A stretch of 64,000 bases of DNA from Siphonodentalium dalli (GCA_032622095.1 CP136066.1:199416978-199480977), one strand, 5' to 3'. Positions 32,659 to 46,515 are shown, counted from the stretch's first letter. Notes: a model not told the origin generated them from the sequence alone. Program-made: numbers and translations.

Positions 32659-33009
32659 AAATGTCAGACACACTATTTCCGGGGTGGTTGGACACGAATG
32701 GGTGATGTTATTTACCTTCAAATGTTATTCAAATCTCAAATGAGCTTACTAGAGGCCACCGACTCCAATCTATAATTCTCTCTCATTTCCCGATAACATG
32801 TGTTGTATAAAGGAGAGTAACGAACATGGTGTAGATAAACTAGCATCACATTAGTGTATGACAAATCGGAAGTAGATGTTTGTCTGTCCGTTTATAGTTT
32901 CCAACATCACGAGAGTTATGAGAGAATATCGTGCGAAGATGTTTATCTATCCAAATATAGTTGCCAACATCACGAGAGTGACGAGAGTACTACTATTTAG
33001 TTGACTCAC
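32659..33009. other. Unassigned DNA, probable intron
   Basis: A duplicated CCAACATCACGAGAGT block occurs at about 32900-32980. No exon seen. Confidence 0.5.
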
Positions 33010-33165
33010 GTAATGTGCTTCCGGTTGATGCTGTCGTCGTCGCCACTGTGGTTGTTGTTGTCGCTATTGTCGTGGTGGTCACAGTTGTTGTTGTCGTCGC
33101 TATTGTCGTGGTTGTTACAGTTGTTGTTGTCGCTATTGTCGTGGTTGTTGTTGTTGGACAATAGG
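33010..33165 (-). CDS. Threonine-rich mucin-like exon
   Basis: Minus-strand exon of 156 nt, phase 1-1, between the acceptor TTTCGTTTTTGACAG and the donor GTGAGTCAAC. It reads YCPTTTTTIATTTTV and further TTTT(I/V)A blocks, then ASTGSTL: about two-thirds threonine with one cysteine near the start. Threonine/serine-dense stretches of this kind are typical sites of mucin-type O-glycosylation and form extended stalks outside the cell. It fits in frame after the EB exon at 35303 (SSI-A-YCPTTTT). The DNA is a GTT/GTC trinucleotide tract, so repeat expansion built the exon. The next exon (membrane segment or cadherin EC1) is unresolved. Confidence 0.62.
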
Positions 33166-33960
<795 letters not shown>

Positions 33961-34649
33961 TACTGATGCAAAGTGATGTTCTTTCGAAAAAAAGTTTCAA
34001 ATATATAAAACTCTACATTTTCGCGGTCTTTGTTAAGTATGAAAGTTTTGAGAAAAAGCCTATTGTTATTCTGAATACACGTATGACGAAGAGTTCCCTT
34101 GGGAAATTTTCAGATAACAATACGCCGTTTGTTTAACTTCTTAGCTTAACACTTCCCGACAACACATATGACTCCTGCTTTCGCTTGTATTATTTGTCGT
34201 CAAATAAAATATGAAGGTCGAGTTAGACAAAACAAACATTTGTGTAGGCCTAACGACGAATGGACGAGTTGCTATGTGACATGTTCGTATGGAAGGGTGG
34301 AGGGATTCCAACAAGGGCCGACAGTCAGGTAAGCGGAAATGGACGAACATTTTGTGTAAGTGGCATCATTCACCACAAACTGCTCCTTCGACAAATGTGG
34401 CAATTCACGATTTGTTGTGTAACTGCAACCGCTACGATCAACCATTTGAAAATGCTTAGTACGGTCGTAATGGAGGTGATAAGACGAGCGAAGTTGGAAA
34501 AACGGTTGGAGATGAAAGACAGAAGTGTAGAGAAGAATGCAGGAAAAAGATACAGTTTGGCAGAGTGAGTAAACATGTAAGAAATATTAGATAACCACAA
34601 ACATTTTGGGCTGCAAATAATTTGAGTCGAGTTGCAAAAGTGGAACGAA
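33961..34649. other. Unassigned DNA
   Basis: A plus-strand stretch ending GGCAGA before GTGAGTAAAC (about 34455-34565) reads EVIRRAKLEKRLEMKDRSVE and could be an exon, but no acceptor or family supports it. Confidence 0.4.
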
Positions 34650-35050
34650 ATTGGACAATTCAATTCAAATTCTCAAATGCAAATACCTAAGGAGTTACAG
34701 CTCTTCCTAATTCCTATGGATTCCCTCATCACAATCCATGCATCGTCATTGCAGACTAGGAATCTCCCATGTTTACACCGGTATTATATTTCTTGAATTT
34801 GCACATTTATCTCAAATATTATATGCAAATTGCTTCTCAGAATGCTTTAACTCGTATTAGAGACACCATTTACTAACTAAAGGGACGTAATTCTACTTAT
34901 TTACAGTTCCGTATACCTGTTCGTATTCTACTCACCTAAACTCGATCCCTCAAGATAGCACGGTGTGGGTGGGTCGATCCGCAGTACATACGCTGTAGCT
35001 GCTCGGTAAGAATCGGCCGCTTTACAAATGGACGTATAATTGTACTTGTT
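34650..35050 (-). pseudogene. Decayed duplicate of the EB exon (3' half with donor)
   Basis: The minus strand at about 35045-34935 reads ICKAADSYRAATAYVLRIDP and PTPCYLEGSSL before a strong donor GTGAGTAG, closely matching the last third of the exon at 35303. Farther on (about 34790-34680) are traces of the TGTGATGACTGGAATCGAG region. The N-terminal half and a clear acceptor are missing. The same arrangement is repeated at 46590-47115. Confidence 0.7.
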
Positions 35051-35302
35051 TAGTACCTTCTAACCTGTTCTTAGTTTCGTACTTGCTCCTACTCCTTTAT
35101 AATTTTAAGATGGCTGTCTGACTTCGAAAATCTCTGAGATTACATATAGGAACTGGGTGAAATGCATTAATCGGTAGCCAATTCAATGTATGGTACGGAC
35201 AGTGTCGAGGTTTGCTGGAATGTGTGGGCAGATGTACATGACATCAAATGCCGAGCTGTTTTGTGGGTCAGGCTTCCAGACTATAGTTATTATTCTACTA
35301 AC

Positions 35303-35602
35303 CTATGCTCGACCCGATAAGATAGCACGGTGTGAGTGGGTCGATCCGCAGTTCATACGCTGTAGCTGCTCGGTAAGAATCGGCCGCTTTACAAATACAC
35401 TTAGAAGCTCCAGAGCACTCCAAATGGTACGTCGCTATGCAAATACGTGAGAGGCTGCAAGCATTATCAAAGTACTTCTCTCGATTCCAGTCATCACATA
35501 TAGGCCCCAATCCGTCGTTACATTTGCACACGGAAAGTTTGCACGTGGCTTCTGGTTGGCACACATCCGAATTCAGAGTACACGCGGCGCCCAATGCCTT
35601 AT
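35303..35602 (-). CDS. Cysteine-rich exon with two EB-like modules
   Basis: Minus-strand exon of exactly 300 nt, phase 1-1, between the acceptor CGCATTTCTTCCAG and the donor GTTAGTAGA. It encodes two six-cysteine modules: GAACTLNSDVCQPEATCKLS, VCKCNDGLGPIC, then FDNACSLSRICIATYHLEC, SGASKCIC and a late CYLIG. The Cx4CxC core and spacing resemble EB (and EGF-like) modules of secreted invertebrate proteins. It joins the exon at 54755 (junction codon TAT) and the threonine-rich exon at 33010 (junction GCC) in frame. It is the only intact member of a cluster of exon duplicates (34650, 35757, 36010, 46590). Confidence 0.8.
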
Positions 35603-35756
35603 CTGGAAGAAATGCGAAAGTTGTTATAATTAAAGACACGTGCAGTGGGTAAATGTGCAAACAAATACAAAAAAACATCACTAACAATAAGAACGAACAT
35701 GAAGAAATAGATAGACTTGTTGTTATATTCATTATTGACAACATTTCTGGTGTTGA

Positions 35757-35870
35757 AATCATTGTGTTGTACATGTACAAGCATTATCAAAGTACTTCTC
35801 TCGATTGAAGTCATCACATATATTCCAGGTCCATCGCGGTGCCCAATGCCTTATCTGGAAGAAATGTGAA
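35757..35870 (-). pseudogene. EB-exon duplicate with internal deletion
   Basis: Keeps the acceptor (CATTTCTTCCAG) and first codons (DKALG), then jumps to the TATGTGATGACTTCAATCGA region, deleting the first cysteine-rich block and shifting to a stop. The intronic flank (35870-36005) also matches the flank of the intact exon, so the whole segment was duplicated. Confidence 0.75.
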
Positions 35871-36009
35871 AGATGTTTTAATTAAAGACTCGCAATGGGT
35901 AAATGTGCAAAAGGTCTGCAAAAAAACATCACCACCAATAAGATAGCACATGAATAAGTAGATAATCTTTGTTCCTATATTCATTATTGGCAACATTTCG
36001 GGCGTTGAA

Positions 36010-36175
36010 ACCATTGTTGCGCTGCAATCATTATCAAATTACTTCTCTCGATTGAAGTTATCACATATATGTCCCGATTCATCGTTACACGTGCATGTAC
36101 CTGTACCTGTACATGGGGGATGTCACGTCCTAAATCACAGTACCCGTGACGCCCAACGTCTTATATGGAAGAAAT
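36010..36175 (-). pseudogene. Second EB-exon duplicate, decayed
   Basis: The minus strand retains CTCNDESGHICDNFNREK before a stop, with a tandem GTACAGGTACAGGTACATG insertion and a damaged acceptor (TTCTTCCATAT). Together with 35757 it shows at least two rounds of tandem exon duplication. Confidence 0.72.
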
Positions 36176-37671
36176 ACAATTAAAATACCAGGATTGTATG
36201 TCGAAGATAGTTGAATAGTTCGTCGAACGACCATATCGTTTAAAAAACACACATAATAGTGATACAATATTTCCAAAATTACCCTTTTCACCACAATTAA
36301 ACAGTAACGATCGCTCTTTATAGCTCATTATTATCTTTCAGATATGGTAAAACACGAGCGTTAAAGTATGTCAATTCTTTGTGTGGAAAATGACTAACAT
36401 GATCATACGCTAGCGTAACGAACCAAAACAAAACTTCTCATATGAGGGTAGCAGGTGGGTTTCTTTTTTCCTTTTTTTTTTTACATCAAAATCAGTTTAT
36501 AGATTATCTGGTATTCCCTCCAAATAAGATTCACATAAGGCTATATTTCCTGGGTTCGTCGAATGAATGGACCCCAATCGTAATTTCGAGTATACTTTAG
36601 GCAAATCGTACGTCCGGGTAGTCTTGATCGACAGCTAGACTATTCATGGTTATAAACTACTATTACCAACATCAAAGTGAAAATAGTTAAACCTTGTCGA
36701 GAGTGGAACGGAAACATCTTTAATGAATTTAACTAATTTATCCCTTTTCTTGACGCTGGGTCAGCACTACGGCAGAGATACTATACCGAGAAGCGTTTCC
36801 GTTTCATAGCTGTTCATTTCATTCAAAGGCGTCACCGTGTCGATTTCAACGAAAATCGACGAACAACGTCATCGTGTAACTTTCCCCATGCATTGACCGA
36901 GTTCGCCTGAATGTATCTTCTGCTTTGTTCATAATCATGTGTTTCCTTTCGAATCCAGAAAATAGTATATTTATGGATTATCGCAGGCATGTATGTACTT
37001 TATAGTCTTATGATAACAATTAATTCCTTATTAAATATATGTTATTTCGTTTCGCAGTACCGCACCGTATCAACTGTTGTACATTAAATGCCACCTTCGC
37101 ACAGTAGAACGGTAAATTCGTGATGACATTCTTATTATGACATTCTTATCAGGAATTTCGATCACTTTTCCCTCGCCCCGATGTGTGTAGACTGTAGTTA
37201 CTATAGTGTCGTTATTTGTTGTGTCTTATTTTCTCAATAAAAGATAAACTAACGCTACGAATGAACTTACATTGTAATTCAATATTCATAATTCTCATTT
37301 ACAATACCAGTAATCGAAAGACACAGTAACAAGATTTTCCGATTACGACATTAATGCTTTAAGCACACCGATCTACTGTGCGACAAAATTGGTCGCGAAA
37401 TTCAAAACAGCTGCGTCGTATTATATAATAATTGGTGACGTCACAAAATCAAATATAGTCTATATACGATTCAAAGCGCCCGGCTTTGGTTCGTTATTAA
37501 TTTTCTATGACTGCGGTGAGAATAATGTCGCTATTTTGCTAGTTGGAGCAGATATCGACATACAACATACATTTTACATGTATATTGTCCCTACTCTACC
37601 GTATGACGTATCCATAATGTTTTGGTTCTCATGATCGACGTCCATTTACCTTATATTTGTGTTCTACAAAT
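36176..37671. other. Unassigned DNA, about 1.5 kb
   Basis: No splice-supported exon. A plus-strand frame at 37389-37634 (81 codons) has no recognised motif. Confidence 0.5.
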
Positions 37672-39539
37672 CGTCGCGTGAGAACCAGAAGGTTCTAACT
37701 ACCATTACTCAAGTTTAGAGAAAATCGACATTGAAATTTTGAGCACCGGAATTTCGTACTAAAACCCATTTGTTATATGCGCGGAAGTTATATATTGTGC
37801 CCATGGTCAGACTTTATGTACATGTGAGGTTTCACGCCCGAACAAAACGGATTCACGGCGTGATATGTAAAAGTGTGTTTGCAGATAGAACCATTAGCAC
37901 ACAGAATGGTCAGATTATGTGCGGATCAGAATGACCTAGTAGATAGGACACTGTGGCACAATAAATCATTGACCTTCTCAAACTTGTGAGTTCTATCTAC
38001 GATAATCTCTGGATAACCACACTTAAAATTGTATCCCGGGTTTTCACCTGGCACAAACCTCAGTCAGAAATGAAACCATGTCAGATTGACGATTGTGTCA
38101 GGTGGGACTATTCAATTTTGTGAATTTTATAAAGATTGTTTGGTGCAATATAATGAAGGACTTCGACCTGAATAAGCACAACCCAATGGTCAGTTAATAG
38201 ACAGGATCAGACATACGTACGTGTAACTTGTAACGTGTGGTACTATTGTATTGTATAAAGGAGTGTCATTTGTGCATAAACAGTTTCAGCATTATATACC
38301 TGATTTATTAATATCAACATCACAAGCAATGATATACAACAAGCCGAGATATTTTCAAAAACTTAATTCTCCCCTAAAACTGATTTCTATCTGAAAATAC
38401 CTGTCAAGTCAGAATAGCCCGTTTTCATTCCGTTTTGTCAACCAACTCAGAGTCTTATCATATATAATGGAATTAGCATGTATCTGAGGAGGTTTGTGTT
38501 ATGGTAGAGTCTATTTTGTTTAAATATTTGATTTTTTGGGGGATAAATTAGCTAAAATTTGGTTATTTTTATAGGAAATGTTTTTGAAAAATCCCATGAC
38601 TTTGTCAGTTTTGTGCATACAACTGCACAACATGCACCACAATAAGCACAAATTCTTCCCCAATATCAGACATGAAATGCTATAATCGTGTACCAGACCA
38701 GAATTAAGAAATAAAGTCAAACTTAACCCTACCCCAAGATAGTGTTCTCAATGCTTTCAATTTTATACTAAACTCGAAAGGTCATTCGTACTAGTTGACA
38801 GAAGATTCATATAACAAATTACAATTGTTCTGCCCACGGATTATGTAATCTCATCTCCACTGTCACTGTCAAATGTGATGGTGTCGGTCAATAGAATTTC
38901 TGTGCAGCAGGAAGAATGGTTCAAACAACGCAGGCTGTCTATAATTGGCCGTCCATCCATAAATTGCTACGCTGGGGGTGGTTGATTTGGCAACGGTTGC
39001 AAGTCTCCACTGTTTTGCTATCATATCAATATGCTCTTTTTGAGTGTAGAATTAAAGATTCCTAACACGGTGGAAGTGCAGAAAGATCAACTATACCTTT
39101 TGCTGATTCTCGAACTTCTGCTGGAAAATTACCCACCTAGCTTAATTCACTTTTCTCGAATGTGGACCATACATGTATAAGGCTTCCAAAATGGCAACCA
39201 TTTTTTACAAATATCTCGAACATTATTCTCTGCGTTTCCGAAAATGTAGCAAATTGTGACTAACTTGGTTATTTTACATGTTAGCCAATCAACTGATAAC
39301 TAAATGATCTATTCTGGGTGTCTCATTTCCTTATGGGGCATAGCAAATAAATTTTAAAGTTGCCTTATCTGTTTTTTTCCGAGAACCTCTTTGATACTGG
39401 CTATATATTTTTAATAAATGGGCAGATCTTTGAAATGGAACTGAAATTAATCATAATCTGTGGCCATTCTGACCTACTAGGATGAAAATTGATCAACACG
39501 ATATAGGGTGGAGGTCAAGATGGCAACATGGGAGTTACC

Positions 39540-41210
39540 GTGCGGCCATAGGTGATGTGAACATGTATTAATGGAGTTACTGCGTGGTCATGCATGATGT
39601 AAATAGGTGTACATGCTTAGCAATATGGTCATGAAAGGGTGGGCATGGTGAGATGTATATGTATGCAAGGAGTTAGTGCATGGTCATGTGTGATGTGGTG
39701 AATAGGTATACAGGGAGTGATTGTATGGTTTTTATGGTTATGACTACCCACTACATGTGTACATAATGTGGTTTAATGGGCATTGGTGTGGTTTGTGAAA
39801 TTAACGAGAGTAATACATGGTAATATGTATGTTGATTTATATATGGAGTGACTGTATGGTCATGGGTGTGATCCACAGGTGCACCTTGTGTGGCTGTATT
39901 GCCATGGGTATGTGTATATGTATATTACGTACATGTGTTGGCTGTATGATTATGGGTGGGGTGAATGGATAAATCGATGTGCAGCTATGTGTAATGCATA
40001 TAGGTGTACAGGGAATGGAAGTAGCCATAATGTGTATATGTGTACCTGATGTATGCTGAATGGTCATTGGCAAGCGTGTGGATGGTCATGTGTGAATGTA
40101 TATGTGTATATATCGAGTGGCTATATGACTACTGACATGGAAAATATGTTTACAGTGAGTGACTCTATGGCCAATAGTGAGTTGCATATGTTTTCAGGGA
40201 CTCACTGTATGGCCAATGGTGAGGTGAACAGTTATACAAGGAGTGACTGTATGCTCATGAATGTGGTGAATAGGTATACAGGGAGTGACTACAATGTCAT
40301 GTATATGGTTAAGGGTCAGGTGTAGGCGTATACAGTAACCTAGTGGGCCTGCATGGCTGTATGGTCATGTGTAGGATGTACGGGTATGCACAAGTGTGGC
40401 TATGGTTATGGAGAGGTATGTGCATAAAGTGAGTGGCTATATCGCCATTAGTGAGGTGCATATGTTTAACAATGGAGTGATTATATGGTCATGGTTGGGA
40501 GTATACATAATGCTCTAATTAATCGGTGAGAGCTTTCCAGTGAATGGCAACAAGCCATATTTCCGACTAAATCCTGAAAAGTTACCCATAATTATGTTGT
40601 GGTTATGGAGTCGATTAATTAGAGCATTACTGTATGTATAACTTGCGTGGCTATTTTGCCATGGGTTTAGTGAACATGTATACATCGAGTGGCCGATGAT
40701 CAATGGTGAGGTGAATAGGTATACAATGATTGACTGTATGATCACGAATGCGTTGAATAGGTACACATGGGTGACTATATGGTCATGGGTCAGGTGTATG
40801 AGTATACCCAGTGTGCATGGATGTATTGGCATGCTTGCGTGGGGGTGTACAGGTATACACGAGTGTGGATATATATGGTCATGGGTGATGGTTACGTATA
40901 TAAAGCGAGTGGCTATATGGTCAATGGTGATACGTATATGTATACATGTACATGGAGTGACTCTATGTTCATGGATGGGGTGTATATATTTATCTCGAAT
41001 GGCTATTTTGGTCATGGCGAATAGGTATACGGGGATTGACTGTATGGACAATGGTGAGATAAATAGGCATACAAGGATTGACTTATGATCACGAAAGTGG
41101 TGAATAGGTATACAGTGACTATCTTGCCATTTGTGTGGTGGTTATGTGTATATATGGAGTGACTGTATGCTACTGGGTTGGGTGTACATGTTTAATTTGG
41201 GTAGCTATTG
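39540..41210. repeat. Degenerate minisatellite inside foldback 2
   Basis: Loosely repeated units built from GTGACTGTATGGTCATG, GGTGAATAGGTATACA and related blocks, about 45-60 bp apart and strongly diverged. Several frames stay open by composition only. Confidence 0.8.
40510..40629. mobile_element. 120-bp hairpin MITE in the minisatellite
   Basis: AATGCTCTAATTAATCG on the left is inverted as CGATTAATTAGAGCATT on the right, around a unique interior. It splits a minisatellite unit, which resumes on both sides. Confidence 0.75.
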
Positions 41211-42341
41211 CTTTCCACAATAACTCAACGATATAGTAATATATAGTTCACCATGTTGATGGCGTTTATGCACGATGGAGGAAACGTTAAATGATTCCCC
41301 CTGATAATAGTTAATCAATTGTTATGCTAATGGGCATGTGATTCAAGTCAGAGATATCGAGATGTCAAATATACAGAAGAATACACTTATTGGGTTCCAT
41401 TCCATCGCGGGTAGTGACTACCTTCCAAAAACGAAAAAGACGATCAAATATATATTTTTAGGAACGAATTAGGTTTTGGACAGTGACACACTTAACTCAA
41501 AAATAATATTTTTGTTTAGCTAATTCACCCACACAAATCAAATATTTAAACAAAAATAGACTCTACCATAACATAAACCTCCTCAGATACATCCTAATTC
41601 CATGATATATGATAAGACTCTGGGACAAGTAATGACAACGGCTCAGAATGGCTTTGTGTTTTTGAGCTAAATCGGGATTCATTAGGTCTAAGGTCAAATC
41701 GGGCAGTGCAAGTTGATACACGAGACAGAACTCGAAGGTCCAACTCACACGCATAACATGACGAGTCCTTAAATCACACTATCAAACGTAGATGGGACAC
41801 TATGAAGTAACACATCAATCGCTCGCCCATAGCGCAAGAACGCTCTATCTACACGCACAAGGTCTAAGTGGAAATCCTAAGATTGAAAATCACAATGTCA
41901 GAACGTTCTATCTACAATATAGCTCGCAAAAGTGTCTTATTGACTTGATCTTGATACGGTTGTAGGTTGAAGAGGTAAATAGTATTCAAGGGAACATTTA
42001 TATTGGGCTATATCGTAATAATGTTGAAACGTTATAATATTTATCTCATATTATTGTCGAGATAACACAATTCACATTTCGTCGGCAGCCATTCGCCAAA
42101 CTTACATCACGTGACGCGGATCTGCCAATCCTATTGGCTCTGTAGATAGAACCATCTTGCTCTACCAAATAATGCCGATTGGAGATAGAACTTATTTGCA
42201 CAGCATTTTGTGTGAAAACTGGGACTCGAGGTCACGTGATCATGCGTTTAACGGACAGATTATGAGCTGCCGGTTCTATCGGTACCAATAACTCATTTTC
42301 CCGCCAAAATACAGTTAGAACCTTCTGGTTCTCACGCGACG

Positions 42342-43005
42342 AAATGATGAATGTATCGCTCTCAAACCAATTGTATTGGTCACTTAGTCCACACAATTGT
42401 ATTCATTCAAAGCCATCTCGTTTGTCCCGAAACAATTCGCATGCATTGCCGGTAATTGACACTTCGTGTGAAGATGCAGTGCACGAATTGCATATGCACA
42501 TGCTTTGTATACTCTGAAAGAACTTGATAAAAATTCATATCGATTTCCAGTTGTTTCCAGTGTTCACTGGCCGGCTATTTGTTTTTAAATTGACCATTTT
42601 TTCAGAAATATTTGTCAATTTGAAAAAGCTAAATATTGTAAATCGCGAAACCAAAGCAAAAATATAAAGAAACTAGAATGCACTCACTGGAGCTGCCTAT
42701 ACTTGCGCCCATCACACATTTGGCATGTTGTGTGGTGTCTTGCCAACAACAGTTTGAACCACGGGTGCTGGCCCCTCGTTTGAGAGATCGATAACAAAAA
42801 TCTAGATATCAAATCTCTGTTCATCCATCGCTGAAATAGTTGTGTGTACGGACATAATATCCCTGTTATGATGATATGGACCCCAGTTGGCTGCATATTA
42901 GGAACGATAACTCTATCCGATATAATTACAGGTGAGACATATTGGTAGTGTTTTTTACCTGTTAACCAACTATCATATTTAGGCCACTCCGATGCATGGT
43001 GTATT
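42342..43005. other. Non-coding DNA with a diverged 200-bp duplicate
   Basis: 42379-42575 matches 44101-44300 (TTGGTCACTTAGTCCACA, then ACACTTCGTGTGA and GATTTCC...GTTTCCAG blocks) at roughly 80 percent by eye. Minus-strand frames show a shared CTxSSHEVSI motif, but the copy at 42 kb has a stop. No gene is called. Confidence 0.55.
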
Positions 43006-43330
43006 ATCTACATGTATATTACGTGAGGACCTTGATGGGGATAGCTTCAGTCTTGAATGTTAAAGTGACACACTGCGCTCGCTGAACGAAGTCTCTCCTT
43101 GTGAACGATGTATTATCTACATGTATATCACGTGATGACCTCGATGAACGATGGGCACCTTCCGCCCTGAATATTAAAGGGACAAAATGCACTCAGTATT
43201 TGAATATTAAAGGGACAATAGGCGCTCACGGGGGATGATTGTTAAAGTGACACAAGGCACTCACTATGGATGAATGTTAAAGTAACACTAGGCACTCACT
43301 GTGGGATAATGTTAAAGTGACATTCGCATT
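43006..43330. repeat. Tandem TTAAAGTGACA / GGCACTCACT repeat
   Basis: First a 115-bp segment (GTATTATCTACATGTATAT...) is duplicated, then about five 36-38-bp units with AATGTTAAAGTGACAC and GGCACTCAC follow. Some units have AAAGGGAC variants. Confidence 0.8.
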
Positions 43331-43510
43331 GAAAACTTCAAAAACTTCAAACGCGTTGACGTGACGTTACTAGGACTGACCCGCAGTTTATAAGGGTATA
43401 CGTATTGGATGGCAATTTGGCGCCTATAAAAATTACTAAGTTTTTTTAATTTTTTTTAATTTTTGAAATTTTTGAAGTTTTTGAAGTTTTTGAAGTTTTT
43501 GAAATTTTTC
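43331..43510. repeat. Simple GAAGTTTTT repeat with inverted partner
   Basis: TTTTTGAAG repeated about six times at 43460-43510, with an inverted AAAACTTCAAAAACTTCAAA block at 43333-43353. Confidence 0.75.
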
Positions 43511-43689
43511 AATATTGTTCATTTATGAACGATTTATTACCAAAATAAAACCAGATAACAATGCAAATTAAGTATATATGTGGATTTAAACTACAATTGA
43601 TGCAACCATTTCATATTAGCGCGTGTTCATTTTTTAAAGTATGTACTTCCGGTATGACGTAACATATTCACGGAAGGAAGGAAGGATAA

Positions 43690-43800
43690 ACAGACATCCG
43701 AACCGAAAACATTACTTGCGTCACAAGTAACAAGGCGCAAGTAACAAGCTCGCAAGTAACACTGGCGCAAGTAACAAGCTCGCAAATAACTGATCAATTT
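43690..43800. repeat. GCAAGTAACAAG tandem repeat
   Basis: A 30-bp unit (GGCGCAAGTAACAAGCTCGC, then AAGTAACACT) is repeated about twice with partial copies. Confidence 0.75.
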
Positions 43801-43990
43801 CAAGTTGGACAAATGTGACACTGGAAATAAGTACGGATGTGAACCGCCAAAACTGAAATAGATAGAGCCGGCATGGTATTATATAACTATAAATATAACC
43901 TATAATATAATAAAACTGAAATAGATCTAGCCGGCAACGTATTATATGAATATAAATATATTTACAATATATTTACAAAATAATTACATT
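43790..43990. repeat. Dispersed 130-200-bp repeat, copy 1 of 3
   Basis: TTTCAAGTTGGACAAA, TGTGGACCGC and GAAATAGATCTAGCCGGCAA blocks recur at 44770-44900 and 47135-47265. Each copy leads into AT-rich ATATAAATATATTTAC sequence. Confidence 0.78.
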
Positions 43991-44739
43991 AAGATCTACA
44001 TTGTCTTATTTTAAAACCGCTAACAAGTAAAGTTTCGTCACATGTTTAAGAAAGTACATCGGTTCTAGCAGCTAGTCAACTTTGTATTTTGCCAGTTTTA
44101 TTGGTCACTTAGTCCACAAAAGCTTATACATTCAAAACCATCTCGTATATATATTCCCGAAACAAATCGCATGAATCCATTGCCAGAAATTGACACTTCG
44201 TGTGAGGATGTAGTGCACGGATTACCAATACTCTGCAAGAACTTGTAAACAGTCATATGGATTTCCATTTGTTTCCAGGGTTCACGCTGGTCGAGCCTGT
44301 TCTCCCGCATAACCGCACATTATCTGCTTATAATATAACTTGTTTTAGGTAGATCATCTGCCTGGAATCGCTTCATGTTTAGTCCATAATGTGCGGAAAA
44401 TGAGAGCTAATGTGCTGAAAATGAGAGCATTTTAGTCACATTATCGACTCATAATGAGGCGATTCTAAGCATTATGTGTGGAAAATTACATAAATAAGCC
44501 AACTCACGACTGTTCAGGTGTGCGCTCTTCAACATGTGTTTTTACTGTGGTCCGCGCCACAAACAAAATAACGGATATGATCCATTAGCTGCTTATTTCA
44601 CATTACAATAATCACATTATGTACCTATTTCGCATTATAGGTCAATCACGTGCGTATTTGCGCGAAGATATGTTGGATGGTCGGCCATTTTTCAGACATT
44701 TTGGCCATATTGAAAAAAATAAATATGGGATAATCGCGA

Positions 44740-46420
44740 AACTAAAGCAAAAATATAAAGAACCAAGCACAAATAACTGATAAATTTCAAGTTGGACAAA
44801 CGTGACAATGGAAATGAGTATGGATGTGGACCGCAAAAACTGAAATAGATCTAGCCGGCAACATATTATATAGAGATAAATATATTTACTGATTACATTT
44901 ATATTGTTTTATGTTAAAACCGCGAACAAGTAAAGTTTCGTCACATGTTTAGGAAACTACACCAGTTCTAGCAGAAATTCAACTTTTTTTGCCAAATTGA
45001 AAACTTATGTGGCTATTTTTCAACTAAATTGGCCACTTGGACACATGCAGAGTGAATTATGGTACGTATTTCAATTTCTCGCTAATATGTGAGACAAGCG
45101 CTATTCTGTTTACCATTGATCAGTAATAGAATAGCTCTCCTGTTTACCATTGATCAGTAATAGAATAGCTCTCCTGTTTACTATTGATCAGTACTATAAT
45201 AGCTCTCCTGTTTACTATTGATCAGTAATATAATAGCTCTTCTGTTTACGATTGATCAGTAATATAATAGCTCGTCTGTTTACTATTGATCAGTAATACA
45301 ATAGCTCTCCTGTTTACCATTGATCAGTACTAGAATAGCTCTTCTGTTTACTATTGATCAGTAATATAATAGCTCTTCTATTTACCATTGATCAGTAATA
45401 CAATAGCTCTTCTGTTTACCATTGATCAGTAATACAATAGCTCTCCTGTTTACCATTGATCAGTAATACAATAGCTCTCCTGTTTACCATTGATCAGTAA
45501 TAGAATAGCTCTCCTGTTTACCATTGATCAGTAATATAATATCTCTTCTCTTTACCATTGATCAGTAATACAATAGCTCTTTTGTTTACGATTGATCAGT
45601 AATATAATAGCTCTTCTGTTTATCATTTATGAGTAAAAGGATAGCTAGAAAAACATTCTATTGTTCGGTGATGAATATTTGTATTCTAATTTCTATGACG
45701 TGATATGTGTAGGTCATTCAGAGTCATATTAATAACAGTTTGGCACCATACATTTAAATACCTTTAAAATACCACGGTCCGTTTTGACTTCACAATCATC
45801 AAAATATATGTTGAAAACGATAGCAAAAGCTTACGATTGAAAACGCTCTTAATTTTACGTTATAATTCAAAAAGTGTTAACAATTCATCTGCAGATTATC
45901 GATATATGCATCGGTATCAAAACGTCATGGTATAATATGTTCATGGAGTATGATGTCAGATATTTAAATGGTACGATTTCGGTACCAGAAAATAACAAGA
46001 ACCAACCCATTAACCCATTAATAGGAAATTCTGATCGCCAGATATCAACTTTCAAACGGTATTTGTTTAACGTGTTTTGGATGGATTTTTGTCAGGCGAT
46101 CAAATATTCTCATGACCGTCTATGACAAAGACGGTCCTGTCGTTTTATAAAAAGCGGTAGATACTAAAATGTTTTCTCAACTATGAGCAACTGCTCTCGT
46201 TTTCAATGTGAAACTGATATATTCTTTTTGTGGAATATGATTGTAATTGCAAGTGTTCCTGTTCGTCGAATTTCTATATATATGTTTTGTTTTCTCTGAT
46301 CCAAAGATATTATATGGAGATTGAGAAAATAAAATGTTGTTTTTGTTACAAAATGATGGACGGCACACAATATACACAATATATACATCAACTTCTGTTT
46401 TTCTTCTGATACAGCGCGGT
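44740..46420. repeat. Segmental duplication, left copy
   Basis: Left flank (44770-45085), 34-bp array (45085-45640) and right flank (45640-46330) are repeated in the same order at 47135-50720. The right flank includes the block ATGAGCAACTGCTCTCGTTT (46183) and a related ATGAGCGATTGCTCTCG (50583). The copies differ mainly in array length. Confidence 0.85.
45085..45640. repeat. 34-bp tandem repeat, array 1
   Basis: About 16 copies of a 34-bp unit (TTTACCATTGATCAGTAATA then GAATAGCTCTCCTG). The unit has a TGATCA palindrome. Every copy varies at the same few positions (A/T/C before AATAGCT, CC/TT in CTCCTG). Confidence 0.97.
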
Positions 46421-46429
46421 GACTTCCAT

Positions 46430-46515
46430 ACGTCAACTTCATCATCGCGATTTTGATCGTCACCATATTCATCATGATCATCACCATCACCATCATCATC
46501 ATCATCACCATAATA
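46430..46515. repeat. CAT/ATC trinucleotide tract
   Basis: CATCATCACCATCACCATCA-type tract, read as poly-histidine in one frame. A larger relative lies at 51620-51775. Confidence 0.9.

Larger units (their letters stand above)
37672..42341. mobile_element. Second large foldback element, 4.7 kb
   Basis: An identical 29-bp inverted terminus (CGTCGCGTGAGAACCAGAAG...) occurs at 37672-37700 and 42313-42341. The inner ends of the arms also match strongly (38440-38560 against 41505-41625, with TAGAGTCTATTTTGTTTAAA in common). The region between in each arm has diverged but shares GTTCTATCTAC/GATAGAAC motifs. AAAT flanks both outer ends and may be a target duplication. The interior is a degenerate minisatellite plus a small hairpin insertion. 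No transposase was seen. Confidence 0.82.

Noticed and set aside
37389-37634. Plus-strand 81-codon frame as a small gene
   Set aside because: No recognisable motif, promoter or splice sites; length is within chance.
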